Of a stretch of DNA of 40,457 nt, positions 8,070-17,219 are shown one piece after another. The first letter of the stretch is position 1; the number at the start of each line of letters is the position of its first letter. The position numbers and the translations under genes are program-made. The notes under the pieces are model-generated. The model worked only from the letters and a program-made list of their open reading frames with translations. It had not been told where the DNA came from and searched no databases. The DNA is from Pelargonium cotyledonis (lineage: Eukaryota; Streptophyta; Magnoliopsida; Geraniales; Geraniaceae), in NCBI GenBank assembly GCA_036897625.1, contig JAYMTA010000109.1:1-40457 (forward strand). The letters are read 5' to 3'.

Positions 8070-9417
8070 CAGTCAAAAAGACACAACAGACACATAATCA
8101 TGGAATTCTAGTGTTTCACTTAAGTTGGGTGTTCAAACCACCGTCAAGACCGGCATTCTCTTCCTTGCGAAGGGTAAAAGTTAGAATTAGCGTTGAGCTT
8201 TCGGGGGACACGAATGGGGAGGAAGTAAGGAATCGACCAAAGAAATAGAGACGATGTATAAGGTTGAGGTGCCCTTGAAGACTTCAAAGACTGTGAGACT
8301 TATTGCAACAACAAGTTCTTGTCACGTTCCTTTCTCGTACACTTAACATGACACTCTAACAAACAGAGAGCAAGTTGTTTATGACATGGATGAACATGGT
8401 CGTCTCAAAGATTTTGGGAGACCTGTGCCAAACACAAAAGTTGGTTTCCTAAATTATTTAAATCGTAACGAATGAAAATATATTTGATGAGCTAACCGAA
8501 ATTAATCTGTCGGTTGCGGTTATAAACCATTGTTAAACTTAAGTAGTAAAATATGCATACGCTTGTTAATAATAATAAAAAGACTAAAAACTTGACATGA
8601 ATACAATATTTGATTTACTAATTGAGGAACACTAAAAAATAGCAAGAACTTTGTTTTTATATATTATGCATGTTTAAGATCTTAACCGTCATATGCGATT
8701 AAAGACTATAATTAAACCACACTAAACCAATTCGGTTAAAAATCAATCGATTTTGATTTTATTTATATACTGACCAAATATATATAAATTAACAATTTTT
8801 AACATTTCTCGAAATCCAATTAGAGCCCACCAAAATTTAACTTTAAAAATAATTACAATTCTAAGCCTGATGTAGAAAAAAATCACATATAAGCGCTCAA
8901 TAAGAGACATGCGATTTGAACTATAATTTCTAGATAAAAAGAATGACTTGTTGCTCTTAGTTGAGATTCATGCTCTTAGTTGCATAGTAGAAAAGATGAC
9001 GAAATTGATATATGCGGAGCTTTAGAAAAATGATTTATCCAAAGTACGAGCTGAATAAAGTTTACGATATAAAAAGGTTGAATGAAACACAAAGGCCCTA
9101 GTTTTGTGAAAGAATTGTTCAGAAATTAACTCACTTCTTTGCATTTCATAGTCGCAGCTAGAAACTGCAGCTAAAATTCCAAAGCAATACATAGTTGCAG
9201 TTTAAAACCGTAGTTATAAATTGCAGCTAAAAACCTAAAACAATATATTATTGCAGTTTATAACCGCAGTTAAAAAATGAAGCTAAAGATCCAAAACGCT
9301 GCTATGAGGGCCCCCTATGATCACCCACTTTGCAAACCCTAATAGCTGGCCTTGTGGATGACGGAGTTTACACTGGCAGCAGCTTGTATAAATTCAATGA
9401 TTTGGCAGCAGGTGTGA
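8070..9417 (+). pseudogene. Inverted lectin C-terminal pseudogene, split by a 961-bp insertion
   Basis: Starting at the flip point near 8070, the plus strand matches the linker and aerolysin-like domain of the lectin. About 41 bp are missing near 8104, single-base changes break the frame repeatedly, and a TAA at 8344-8346 replaces a Gln codon. The coding homology stops at 8393 inside the GACATGGATGA segment and resumes at 9355 with the same TGGATGA, running to a stop at 9415-9417. The intervening DNA is a transposon-like insertion. The following 9418-9800 matches the downstream flank of the other lectin copies. It lies head-to-head with the minus-strand pseudogene and shares about 85% identity with it over the aerolysin region. 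Confidence 0.8.
8394..9354. mobile_element. 961-bp non-autonomous DNA transposon insertion (hAT-like?)
   Basis: Flanked by TGGATGA at 8387-8393 and again at 9355-9361. Removing one repeat and the insert restores the lectin reading context exactly, so these are target-site duplications: 7 bp, or 8 bp with one mismatch, which would suit hAT elements. The interior has subterminal GCAGTT/AACTGC motifs (9160-9290, and again near 8500-8540) and no transposase. Sequence near the ends (AGGGCCCCCTATGA, TTTTGGGAGACCTG) recalls hAT termini, but clear terminal inverted repeats are not visible. Part of it (8870-9300) is present inverted at 4995-5430. Confidence 0.7.
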
Positions 9418-9800
9418 TCTGTTTGATCTGAATCCTAATAATTATGAGTTTGTGAATTTCTTAAAAATTGTCACGAAACTCCACTCGTCTACTAAATCAT
9501 ATGATCTTGGGGTTTAAAATGCTTATTGCATGTGCCAAATGCATTCACGTTGCCTGCGAAAGAGGCTTGTTTTTTTCTTTTTCTTTTGGTTTGCAAATAA
9601 AGTTGTGTCCTTGCCATCCATACAACATAAAAGGCTATTCGTTCTCCCCAAAGCTTGTTTGGAAGAGTGTTTTCCTTTTGTCTTTGTTCGTGTGTTTGTC
9701 CTCCATTAATAAACAACTTATAAACTTGTGTTGAAGAGTGTTTTCATTTTGTCAATCTTTATTGTGTATTTTATGCATATATGAAAATTTAATAAAGCAA
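9418..9800 (+). repeat. Duplicated lectin 3' flank
   Basis: Closely matches 20492-20870 (same orientation) and 700-1085 plus 6735-6941 (reverse orientation). Shared landmarks are the GCATGC...AAATGCA segment, the TTTTCTTTTGGTTT run and CATTAATAAACAACTTATAAA. The 3' stem-loops are degenerate here (9470-9515). Small frames in this stretch are chance frames. Confidence 0.65.
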
Positions 9801-9886
9801 CCATATATTATTTTATGATTATAGCATAAGACTAAAAATTATGTTTGATTATACCATATAATTTCGAAATTATATGCTATAATCAT

Positions 9887-9975
9887 AAAATTTAACTTCG
9901 AAATTGTGGTCTTTGTGCTAATGTTATAGATTTTCTAGTACTAAATTTAATAGTTTAATTTCGAAGTTAAATTTT
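9887..9975. repeat. Perfect 19-bp inverted repeat
   Basis: AAAATTTAACTTCGAAATT at 9887-9905 is exactly mirrored at 9957-9975, with a further palindrome ATAATTTCGAAATTAT at 9858-9873. This could be a small foldback element or part of the adjacent CACTA-like end. Confidence 0.5.
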
Positions 9976-9984
9976 GTAGCCAAA

Positions 9985-10257
9985 TGGGAAAGAAACTGCA
10001 GTCTATAGACGTATTATACTGGATTGCGACATATTGAGCTACATGCCCCCAAAACCGCAATCAAAGTTTTTAAGCTGAGACTGCGGTTTGAGCCAACGTA
10101 GCTAATTAATTTGGCCACGGTTTTGTTTCCTTCAACTGCAGTTATAAACCGTGGTTAATATTTTAATATGTTGTAGAGGAACAAGCATTATTGATTATTT
10201 TATCATTTTAAGTTTTTAATCTGTTTGAGGAGAAATTAAATCATAGTTTTTGTAGTG
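9985..10257 (-). mobile_element. CACTA-like transposon end
   Basis: Read on the minus strand the segment starts at 10257 with CACTACAAAAAC, the signature terminus of plant CACTA (En/Spm) elements. Several ACTGCGGTTT/AACCGCAGTT-type subterminal motifs follow (10005-10160). I found no matching opposite CACTACAAA end in the window, so this is a remnant or its partner is diverged. It ends about 220 bp before the RIP fragment. Confidence 0.5.
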
Positions 10258-10479
10258 CAGATGAATGAAAAAATATGCAAAACCAAGTTTAAGGGTTTAT
10301 TTTCAAATTTTCGAAAAGCTCATGAGTGCAAAAAAATTGACCATTTGTGTTACTTGTCATAACATCGTTTTAATGGAGTGCAACGAAACAAAATCCAATT
10401 TAATCCAAATTCGTACTCTTATGATATTGAAAGAGTTAAGTAGGTGGTTAAGACTAAGCCTAAACTGTGCTTGTTACAG

Positions 10480-10796
10480 GCAAAGCTTCAGCTCAGCTAT
10501 CTGTTCCATAGCCAAGATTTGGGGAAAACAAATCATAAGAGATTGGGAGAGGCCATGGGTTTCATGCTAGGCTTTATCTGCGAAATGGTTAGGTTCAAGC
10601 ACATTCGGGAAATAGCATATCAAAACTGGGAATCTGAGGAGGAAGATGTTGAAACTTTTGCCCGCAACGTCGTCCACCACTTGCTATCTCGGACCTCTTG
10701 ACCAAATGGGGTCCAATTTCTGAAAGAGCCCTTGATGCTATGGAAGATGATCGAATTGCTTATCTGGCAGTTGGAAAAAGGGTTAGAAATCTGTGA
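10480..10796 (+). pseudogene. Ribosome-inactivating protein C-terminal fragment (frameshifted)
   Basis: The frame from 10480 to 10701 resembles the helical C-terminal half of the RIP (rRNA N-glycosylase) fold. It has LSYLFHSQDLGK, then the active-site helix with Glu (10582-10584) and Arg (10591-10593) in an E-x-x-R-F pattern, then IREIAYQNW. It ends at a TGA at 10699-10701. The continuation of the domain, with a KWGPISERAL segment, lies in the next frame over (10692-10796), so there is a frameshift near 10690. The N-terminal half of the domain is absent; upstream (9985-10257) is a transposon end. A splice-acceptor-like TTGTTACAG directly precedes 10480. It is probably a dead fragment, related in fold to the ORF at 17220-17807. 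Confidence 0.7.
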
Positions 10797-12048
10797 ATAG
10801 ATTGAGAATGAAAATATATATGTATATGTATATGGGTGTTTCTGTATAAATTCGCATCTGATCCGAAGTTCTGATACGAAATTCGTTTCAAAATTTTTTT
10901 TTTTTCAATTTTTTTATATTGTTCCATAATTTTGAATATAGATATGCATTATTTGAAAAAGTTAAAATCATAATATGTTTCTCTTAAAAAGTTATAGAAA
11001 ATGAAAAAACATTATCTCAATCAAACATCCAAGCACAAAGTTATGAATTTTAAAATTTTATATCGTAAAATAAAAAGTGGAGAAATGGGAATGAGGATCT
11101 CCTTCCATCCAACATATAAGTGGAAATCAACTTACCCATGAATGATGGAATGAGAATGAGTATGTTCAAATCCAAACATCATCAATGAGAATGCCATTTT
11201 CATTCTCATTCTCAAACTAAAAATGTTAATTCAAACGATATAGACACATCTTCTAGTGTATGCTTGTCCAACAATTTATATGAGTCGGTCGATCAAGTTG
11301 TCTCAAAGGTAGGTCTTCACTTTCTCATTATAAGTCCACCGTGGTAATTCAAGGATTGTACCACTCATGTTCTATTTGGATACATATATAAGCGCCCAAA
11401 TTAAATTTATGAGCCAATTTATTGTACAATCCAATAATATTACACACAACATGTCAAATAAATATACAACCGAGTATCTCACAGTTACATAATAATTTGT
11501 TACAGATAACATGATAATTTCTCATAGATGAAACAAACAATCTACCAAATGTATGGTTTTTCATATTTTTCATGTCGGCGGCTGTTCACTGAAATATTTC
11601 AAAAGTAAATGTTTAGTGTCTTTCTTTGATGTCGGAGTGGATTCTTTTTCGACACGTGTGCATTTCATGCATAGCTCCAAAGGTGAATTTGGGGACAAAG
11701 CCTTTTGCTTGTTGCGGACTCGTTTGCATGCTATACATTCTTTCTGCGAGGAGCTTGTTGTAGAATGGGATGACTCTGGGAATGCTACTGCAAATGAGGT
11801 TAATATTGTTTAGTAATAGTGTTTAATTAGTATGTGAAATAAGGGTTTTTTTTTTTTTTTTATCTCAACTCAGCACTACTTAAAAGTTTATTTTTCTATT
11901 TGTTATTTGCGGATGTGTGTACGTATTCTACTATGTATTGCAGGTATAGGTTAGTATAAAATAAAAACAGTAAAATAAAGTTCATATTTTGCAAGAGACA
12001 TATGCTGGGAGTCTCTTGTTTCATTTTAAAATAAATAACAAGTTAAAT
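10797..12048. other. AT-rich spacer without a supported gene
   Basis: No protein I recognise. The stretch 11090-11225 carries repeated GGAATGAG/CATTCTCATTC phrases in both orientations, which may be a small foldback element. A frame at 11553-11813 (86 codons) resembles nothing known to me and has no supporting context. Confidence 0.4.
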
Positions 12049-12536
12049 ACTCCATCCGTCCCAAAATGAGTCTTCTGTTTCTCTTACATTTTTGTTTCAA
12101 AATGAGTCTTATTTCATTTTCTAGTAAGTTAGATATGTGTGAATTGTCAATAATATCTTTATCAAAAATTAGTTACTCCATCCGTCCCAAAATGAGTGTC
12201 ATCCTTTCTATTTTGAGAAAAATTAAAGAGAAGTTAGTTAGTATGGTATGTTTACTAATGTATCCTTATAATCATGTGGTGAGAGTATCTAACTAACTTT
12301 TTATAAAGGTATTATTGACAATTCATTCATAACTAACTTACTAGAAAGGGAAACAAGACACTCATTTTGGGACAAAAATGCAATTGAAACAAGACACTCA
12401 TTTTGGGACGGAGGGAGTATGATTTTTCAACACATGATCATGAGGATATAATAATAAATATACCATAGTAACTAAATTAATCTTAATTTTTCTCAAAATA
12501 AAATGGAGAGCACTCGTTTTGAGACGGAGGGAGTAA
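12049..12536. mobile_element. Nested Stowaway-like MITEs
   Basis: The Stowaway-type terminus TACTCCATCCGTCCCAAAA occurs twice in forward direction (about 12049 and 12174). The inverted form GGGACGGAGGGAGTA occurs near 12404-12419, with a variant GAGACGGAGGGAGTA at 12521-12535. The pairing suggests one element inserted inside, or partly overlapping, another. TA, the usual target, is present at the ends. There is no coding capacity. A related decayed terminus lies at 31951 in an NPG1 intron, and possibly near 38671. Confidence 0.7.
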
Positions 12537-13074
12537 AAAATGTTGCTGGGTACATGGCAGGATGGTCTCCTCCACCACTGTTTTTGAGGGGATGCTCAAG
12601 AGCAGAGTTCAATTTTCTAGGCACATATGTCTAGCAATTTTGCGAGAACATTTTGTAAGGGAAATGTTTGCATGACAAAATGCCTAGCAGAAATTTGCGA
12701 TGATCATATTGAGGAGGAACAGATTGCCAATCATGTTTTGCTAGGGAATGCCTAGTAATGTTCCTTATCAAATCCAAGATTTTACTTGTAATGTCATTTT
12801 CTACTCGCTTTGAATCTCTAATATCTTAATACTTTTAGTTGTTGTACCTTCATCATATTTTATCTATGAAATTATGGTTTATTATTAATTGAAAATAAAA
12901 AAACAAGGTCCCTAAATTGAGCATAGCCCAAATTTGTAAAAACTCAAACTTATTTTAGTGTAAAAAAAAAAAAAGAATTAGTTTGTGAACTTGTAAATGA
13001 CATGTGTGTGTAACTCTAATTTTTTAGAAGTTCATAGGCAAAGTTATAAATATTAAAAAATTGTATAATTAAAT
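12537..13074. other. Spacer without a supported gene
   Basis: Nothing recognised. A CTAGGCA/TGCCTAG inverted motif recurs (about 12617, 12680, 12750), which may mark a decayed foldback sequence. Confidence 0.3.
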
Positions 13075-13107
13075 ATACCAGCAAGATATGAGTCTCTCAT
13101 TTATCTT

Positions 13108-13177
<70 letters not shown>

Positions 13178-13296
13178 ACCAGCAAGATATGAGTCTCTCA
13201 TTTATCTTCTGAGAGAGAGAGAGAGAGTATTTCATGATTTGCAAGATTAACCTAACTCTGTAAATAAATATACCAGCAAGATATGAGTCTCTCATT

Positions 13297-13335
<39 letters not shown>

Positions 13336-13450
13336 TTGAGAAGAAAAATTGAGAGAATGATATAAAAAGTTAAATCTTTATAGATGAACTTTCTTTTTCT
13401 TGTATTTTATTTCATGATTTGCAAGATTAACCTAACTCTGTAAATAAATA
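13075..13450. repeat. Compound GA microsatellite with duplicated flanks
   Basis: Three runs of GA/AG (about 13110-13172, 13210-13227, 13299-13332). Each is preceded by a copy of ATACCAGCAAGATATGAGTC ending CTCTCATTT (13075, 13175, 13269). A second unit, TTTCATGATTTGCAAGATTA, occurs at 13229 and 13410. The pattern indicates local tandem duplication of a GA repeat with its flank. Serine/leucine-repeat frames over it are artefacts. Confidence 0.85.
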
Positions 13451-14930
13451 TAGATTCATGAAATTGTTTGGGTGGTAGATATTGCCATGAATTGAGTTGT
13501 TCATATGAATCTTGATTAAATTTTGATACTCTCAAGAATTCAATTGTCCGTTGTACCCTCTTTATAATTTCACTCGCATTCCAAGTCTAGCAATTGTCTT
13601 CTCGTTAATCATTTTCAATCTATTATATCGTTTAGTCACCTTAGAGACTCCTACACCCACCGATTCGTGATACCACTTATTCTTGTCTGGACTAGTCTTG
13701 ATAGATTGACATTGATGTGAGTAGTAACTACTACGATAAGACGTGTGTTTTAACTATGATTACATTATTATGAATAACATGCTTAGGTGATATTTTAAAT
13801 TTAAGGTTTTCAAGTACAAATCGAACTCTACACATTGGCTCATGAGATAAAGTAGACTTAAGTTTTATTGCTATTATATTTACTATTGTTGACTATCATT
13901 ATTCTTAATGCTCTATTAATATACTTGTGATATTCAAATATAGTATTTGATTGTGTACAATGTATTTGAAATGATTTGACATTTGTTATTGTATAGCTAC
14001 TTGGATAAGAAGGTGGTGGTGGTGGTTGGAATAAGTACGTCTACATGCATGGTAATTGTTGATCTATGTGCACATAGTATAATATGATAGTATGATTTCC
14101 CCGGCTAGCAGGTGAGGTACTGTGCTAGACCAATGTGAAGGCTTATGCCACATGTGAACCTTATTGATTGTCCCGGCTAGCAGGGGAGGTATTGAGACCC
14201 ATGCAATGGCTTGTATCGCATGTGGATCTTATTGATTAATTACCCCGTGAGAGGTATTGTGCTAGACCTATGCGAAGGCTTATACCGCATGTGGACCCAT
14301 TTGATTGTAGAGGACACTCTGGTCTTTATCGTACATTACTGTTATCGTATTGTATTGTATCGTATCGTAGTTCCACCATCATAACCACACATTCTTATTG
14401 TTGTATATGAACACGAGTTTTGAATGCAAGTTGCATCTATATTATCTTCATCATGGTCTTACAACGTTCTTACATTATCTATTGGTCTCATATCTCTAAT
14501 AATTCAAATGAAGAACTCGTATTAGGAATATAATTTGTTATTTACCTATATATTGATTAGTTTGTCATTTCAACATAATATTCCGTGATTATAACTTGTT
14601 ACATAATAGGTTTACTATTCACTGAGTTTGAAAACTCACTCCTCTTATTCCTCCTTTCAGATTAGTTCCGCTTTTAGTCAGTGACACCTTTTGAGAGGAG
14701 ACTCGTCATATATCATAGGATAGGCCATGCTTAGTTTCACTTGTGTCATTTTGTTTATGTTTATTTCTGAGATTGTATTGTAATGGATGATATTAGTCTC
14801 CACTATTACTAAACTATATATTTGCTAACTTTGTGTGTAGTTCTTATCTTATCGAGACTAGTTAGAGCCTTTAATCTCTTTCGTTATCAATAGCTTGTAG
14901 GATTAAATTTATATTGTTTATCAAAGTTCA
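13451..14930. other. Probable retrotransposon-derived spacer
   Basis: No gene. The segment around 14609-14670 (CACTGAGTTTGAAAACTCAC and a following pyrimidine run) resembles LTR sequence of plant Ty3/gypsy elements, but no second LTR, primer-binding site or pol reading frame was found. It includes the 14099-14304 tandem repeat. The identification is tentative. Confidence 0.3.
14099..14304. repeat. Three ~68-bp tandem repeats
   Basis: Three diverged units (about 14099-14171, 14172-14240, 14241-14304). Each has a CCCCGG or CCCCGT start, a GAGGTA(C/T)TG, a GGCTT(A/G)T, a CGCATGTGGA-like segment and an ATTTGATTG-like end. The period and spacing are regular. Similar short tandem arrays occur inside LTRs. 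Confidence 0.65.
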
Positions 14931-14966
14931 ATTATAGGCTTGTGTGATCCTATAATCGGTCATGTC

Positions 14967-15848
14967 CTATTTTGACGTATCCGGTGGTTTCTCCGGTTCT
15001 TCGTCTTTCGACCTTCTACAGCAATCAATAACGTAGTTATTCTGGCAGGTGCTTGTCACTTCCACTTGATCGTCGCAAATCATCTGAGAATATGGTTTCA
15101 TGTAATAGTCTTCTTCCGACAGTTGGAATTCTGCGGTGCCCTCAATTAATAGATCGCCATCGCCGGAAGATGATGTACTCCAGATCCTTATGTCTAAGGT
15201 GAGGGAAGAATCAATCCCCACCGGCATAACAACCGGCTCATCACCGTCAACGCCGGCAAATGTTTTGCACAACCTGAAATCACCGACTGTTGTTTCGCCT
15301 CTTCTGTGTACGCACCGGACGGATTTCTCGTACGATTCCTTCTCCGACGACGCCAATTTGGGATTGTCAATTTGAATTCGGAGATTGGCCGGGACAGAAG
15401 GACTGATTACAGCAAAGCGCACTCGAATTACGGCGTCGAGGCCCTGAAAATCGCGAAAGGTAGGCTCGTTGATTTCTGGCTCGCTCAAATCGATGGATCC
15501 GGAGGCCAGAGTTTCTTCACCGTCGCGCACATCGATAAATATGCGGCGAGTGAATGAGTACCGGACCGGGTAGCGAGGACCGTTGAGTGTGAGAGGAATC
15601 TCATCTGAAATCGGATCCGTGAGCTGGATGTTCTCGGCACAGTCCAGATCGCGTTTAAAGATGGAGGTGGGATCTGAGGCTTCCGGCGAAACCCAGACGT
15701 TTCCGTTGATACGGAGACAAGGACTTTCTTCGGCAGTTTCGCCTAAAGCCGCGACATAATTGGCGATACCGACGAGGGAAACGGAGTGGAAACAGTAAAG
15801 AGCATCGGTATGTCTCCTGAGCTTAAATCTGGCTGACCTCTTCTCCAT
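14967..15848 (-). CDS. DUF6598-like protein (RIP-associated domain)
   Basis: An intact 293-residue frame with no intron visible. An in-frame TAA lies 6 nt before the ATG at 15846-15848, fixing the start. Residues about 15-260 show the layout I associate with DUF6598: an N-terminal strand region with GNVWVSPE, then SIFKRDLD, the LTLNGPRYPV loop, FIDVRDGEETLASGSIDL, and a second half with LRIQIDNPK and ALTERNATING acidic loops ending in LLIEGTAEF. The last ~25 residues are charged and Pro/Lys-rich. There is no signal peptide or membrane segment. DUF6598 is known mainly from grasses, often C-terminal to a RIP domain; here the neighbour upstream on the same strand is a RIP-like ORF. The function is unknown, and the family call rests on motif memory rather than a search. 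Confidence 0.6.
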   Translation of the reverse strand: MEKRSARFKLRRHTDALYCFHSVSLVGIANYVAALGETAEESPCLRINGNVWVSPEASDPTSIFKRDLDCAENIQLTDPISDEIPLTLNGPRYPVRYSFTRRIFIDVRDGEETLASGSIDLSEPEINEPTFRDFQGLDAVIRVRFAVISPSVPANLRIQIDNPKLASSEKESYEKSVRCVHRRGETTVGDFRLCKTFAGVDGDEPVVMPVGIDSSLTLDIRIWSTSSSGDGDLLIEGTAEFQLSEEDYYMKPYSQMICDDQVEVTSTCQNNYVIDCCRRSKDEEPEKPPDTSK

Positions 15849-15944
15849 TGTGTTTTAGGATTGGATCAATCTGTTGCCTGCCCTTTTTATTTCCTCACAC
15901 GTCTGAACAAAATAAGAAAAAAATATTTTTTGATGTATAAATTT

Positions 15945-16200
15945 TTACAAAAAAAAAGATGGTGTAAGTTTTTTTGGTGAAATTTTATATATTATAATAA
16001 ATTTTTGCAACTTGTTATTGTATAACTTATCATAAATATTTATAGACCAAAAATCATAAATATAATATTTATTCTTTTAAATCGATAAATGTAAATTATT
16101 ATATTATAACATTAAAATATATTCAATTTCTACTTTATACATTTTCATTAGTTATACCAAATACATGTAAATAACATACATGTGTGAATCATACTTCATT
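15945..16200 (-). repeat. Reverse copy of the 3170-3640 AT-rich repeat
   Basis: On the minus strand it follows the first half of 3180-3420 closely: ACATGTATTTGGT, CTAATGAAAATGT, then ACATTTATCG and ACAAGTT segments. It sits about 100 bp upstream of the DUF6598-like ATG, so it may contribute promoter sequence. Confidence 0.5.
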
Positions 16201-16604
16201 ATATAATCAAAACTTGCAAACGTGATGGTGGTTTACCTAGTATACCAAGTTACATTAATGATGACGAGAAGAAGTGCGACTCTAAGGATCAAAACAAACA
16301 AAAGTAAAAAATAATAAATAGTTAAAGTTAAAGAATAGTCTGTATAAAAAGACAATCATTTAACCCATAACTAAATAATCTCCATAATCTTGTACCCAAA
16401 AAAAAAAAAAATCTCCATAATCATCTGGCGCGTTACATTTCCACATATATTCAAATAAGACCGGTCTTTCTTTACTTCATTAATTAATTTCGTAGGCTGG
16501 CTACTAAAAGTCTAAAATAGCATACAACCTTAAATAATTACAAGTCAAAAAACTATGATTTTTGTCTACGACTTTATACGTGGAAAGCAATTGAATTATG
16601 GGTA

Positions 16605-16814
16605 AAATGTATATCAGTTAACGGATATAAAGTTATATCAGATGAAACTTAAGAAGATCAATGAGGTGATGACATCTCATTTAAAATCACTTATACCCAC
16701 CCAAGTGAATTTGTGGGACCGGAGCAATCGGTCCAAATCCATAATTTTAAATGATATGTCATCATCTTATTAGTTCAACTGATGTAATTTTATATCAGTT
16801 AATTGATATACATT
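16605..16814. mobile_element. 210-bp foldback MITE (family copy 1)
   Basis: The ends are inverted repeats (AATGTATATCAGTTAACGGA against the mirrored 16791-16814), and pairing continues inward for about 75 bp per arm. A short centre holds TACCCACCCAAGTGAAT and ATCGGTCC. The centre motif recurs in the elements at 21806-21970 and 22031-22184, so all three belong to one family although the outer ends differ. Confidence 0.65.
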
Positions 16815-17219
16815 ATACACATTGGACTTGAATGTTGGATTAAGACTTAAACTTGACATTGATTAAGGATAAGAAGATTAACATGAAATTTTGATTTAGA
16901 AAAATAATCAAATCAGAAACTGATGGTTAAGCAATCAAGTCTTTGCTCAATTCCATTTTGATTTTTAAATTTACCCTTTTGTTGTTTTGGTTGGTGAACA
17001 TTTGAATAATTTTTTGTTGAATATTGGACTTCATAGAGACAAAACTACTATGACTGATTTGGGGTAGTTTGACTTGGACGAGGCAGCTAATTAATATAAG
17101 TCCCTTGATTGGGCAGCAAGTCTCGCCTTCGGGTAACTTTCCAACTGCTAAATGTTGTATTTTCTCATCATTTGATTCCCTTCCGTATGCAAGTTTGGAA
17201 ATATCTTCCCATTGGTTGA

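Noticed and set aside
11553..11813. 86-codon frame
   Set aside because: No homology recognised, no promoter or exon context, surrounded by transposon debris.
13101..13295. Frame with long Ser-Leu repeats
   Set aside because: Pure translation of the GA microsatellite.
13110..13332. Possible CRISPR-like repeat spacing
   Set aside because: Repeats are microsatellites with duplicated flanks in a plant nuclear sequence; there are no spacers or cas genes.
15136..15557. Plus-strand frames opposite the DUF6598-like gene
   Set aside because: Antisense shadows of the 293-residue minus-strand frame.
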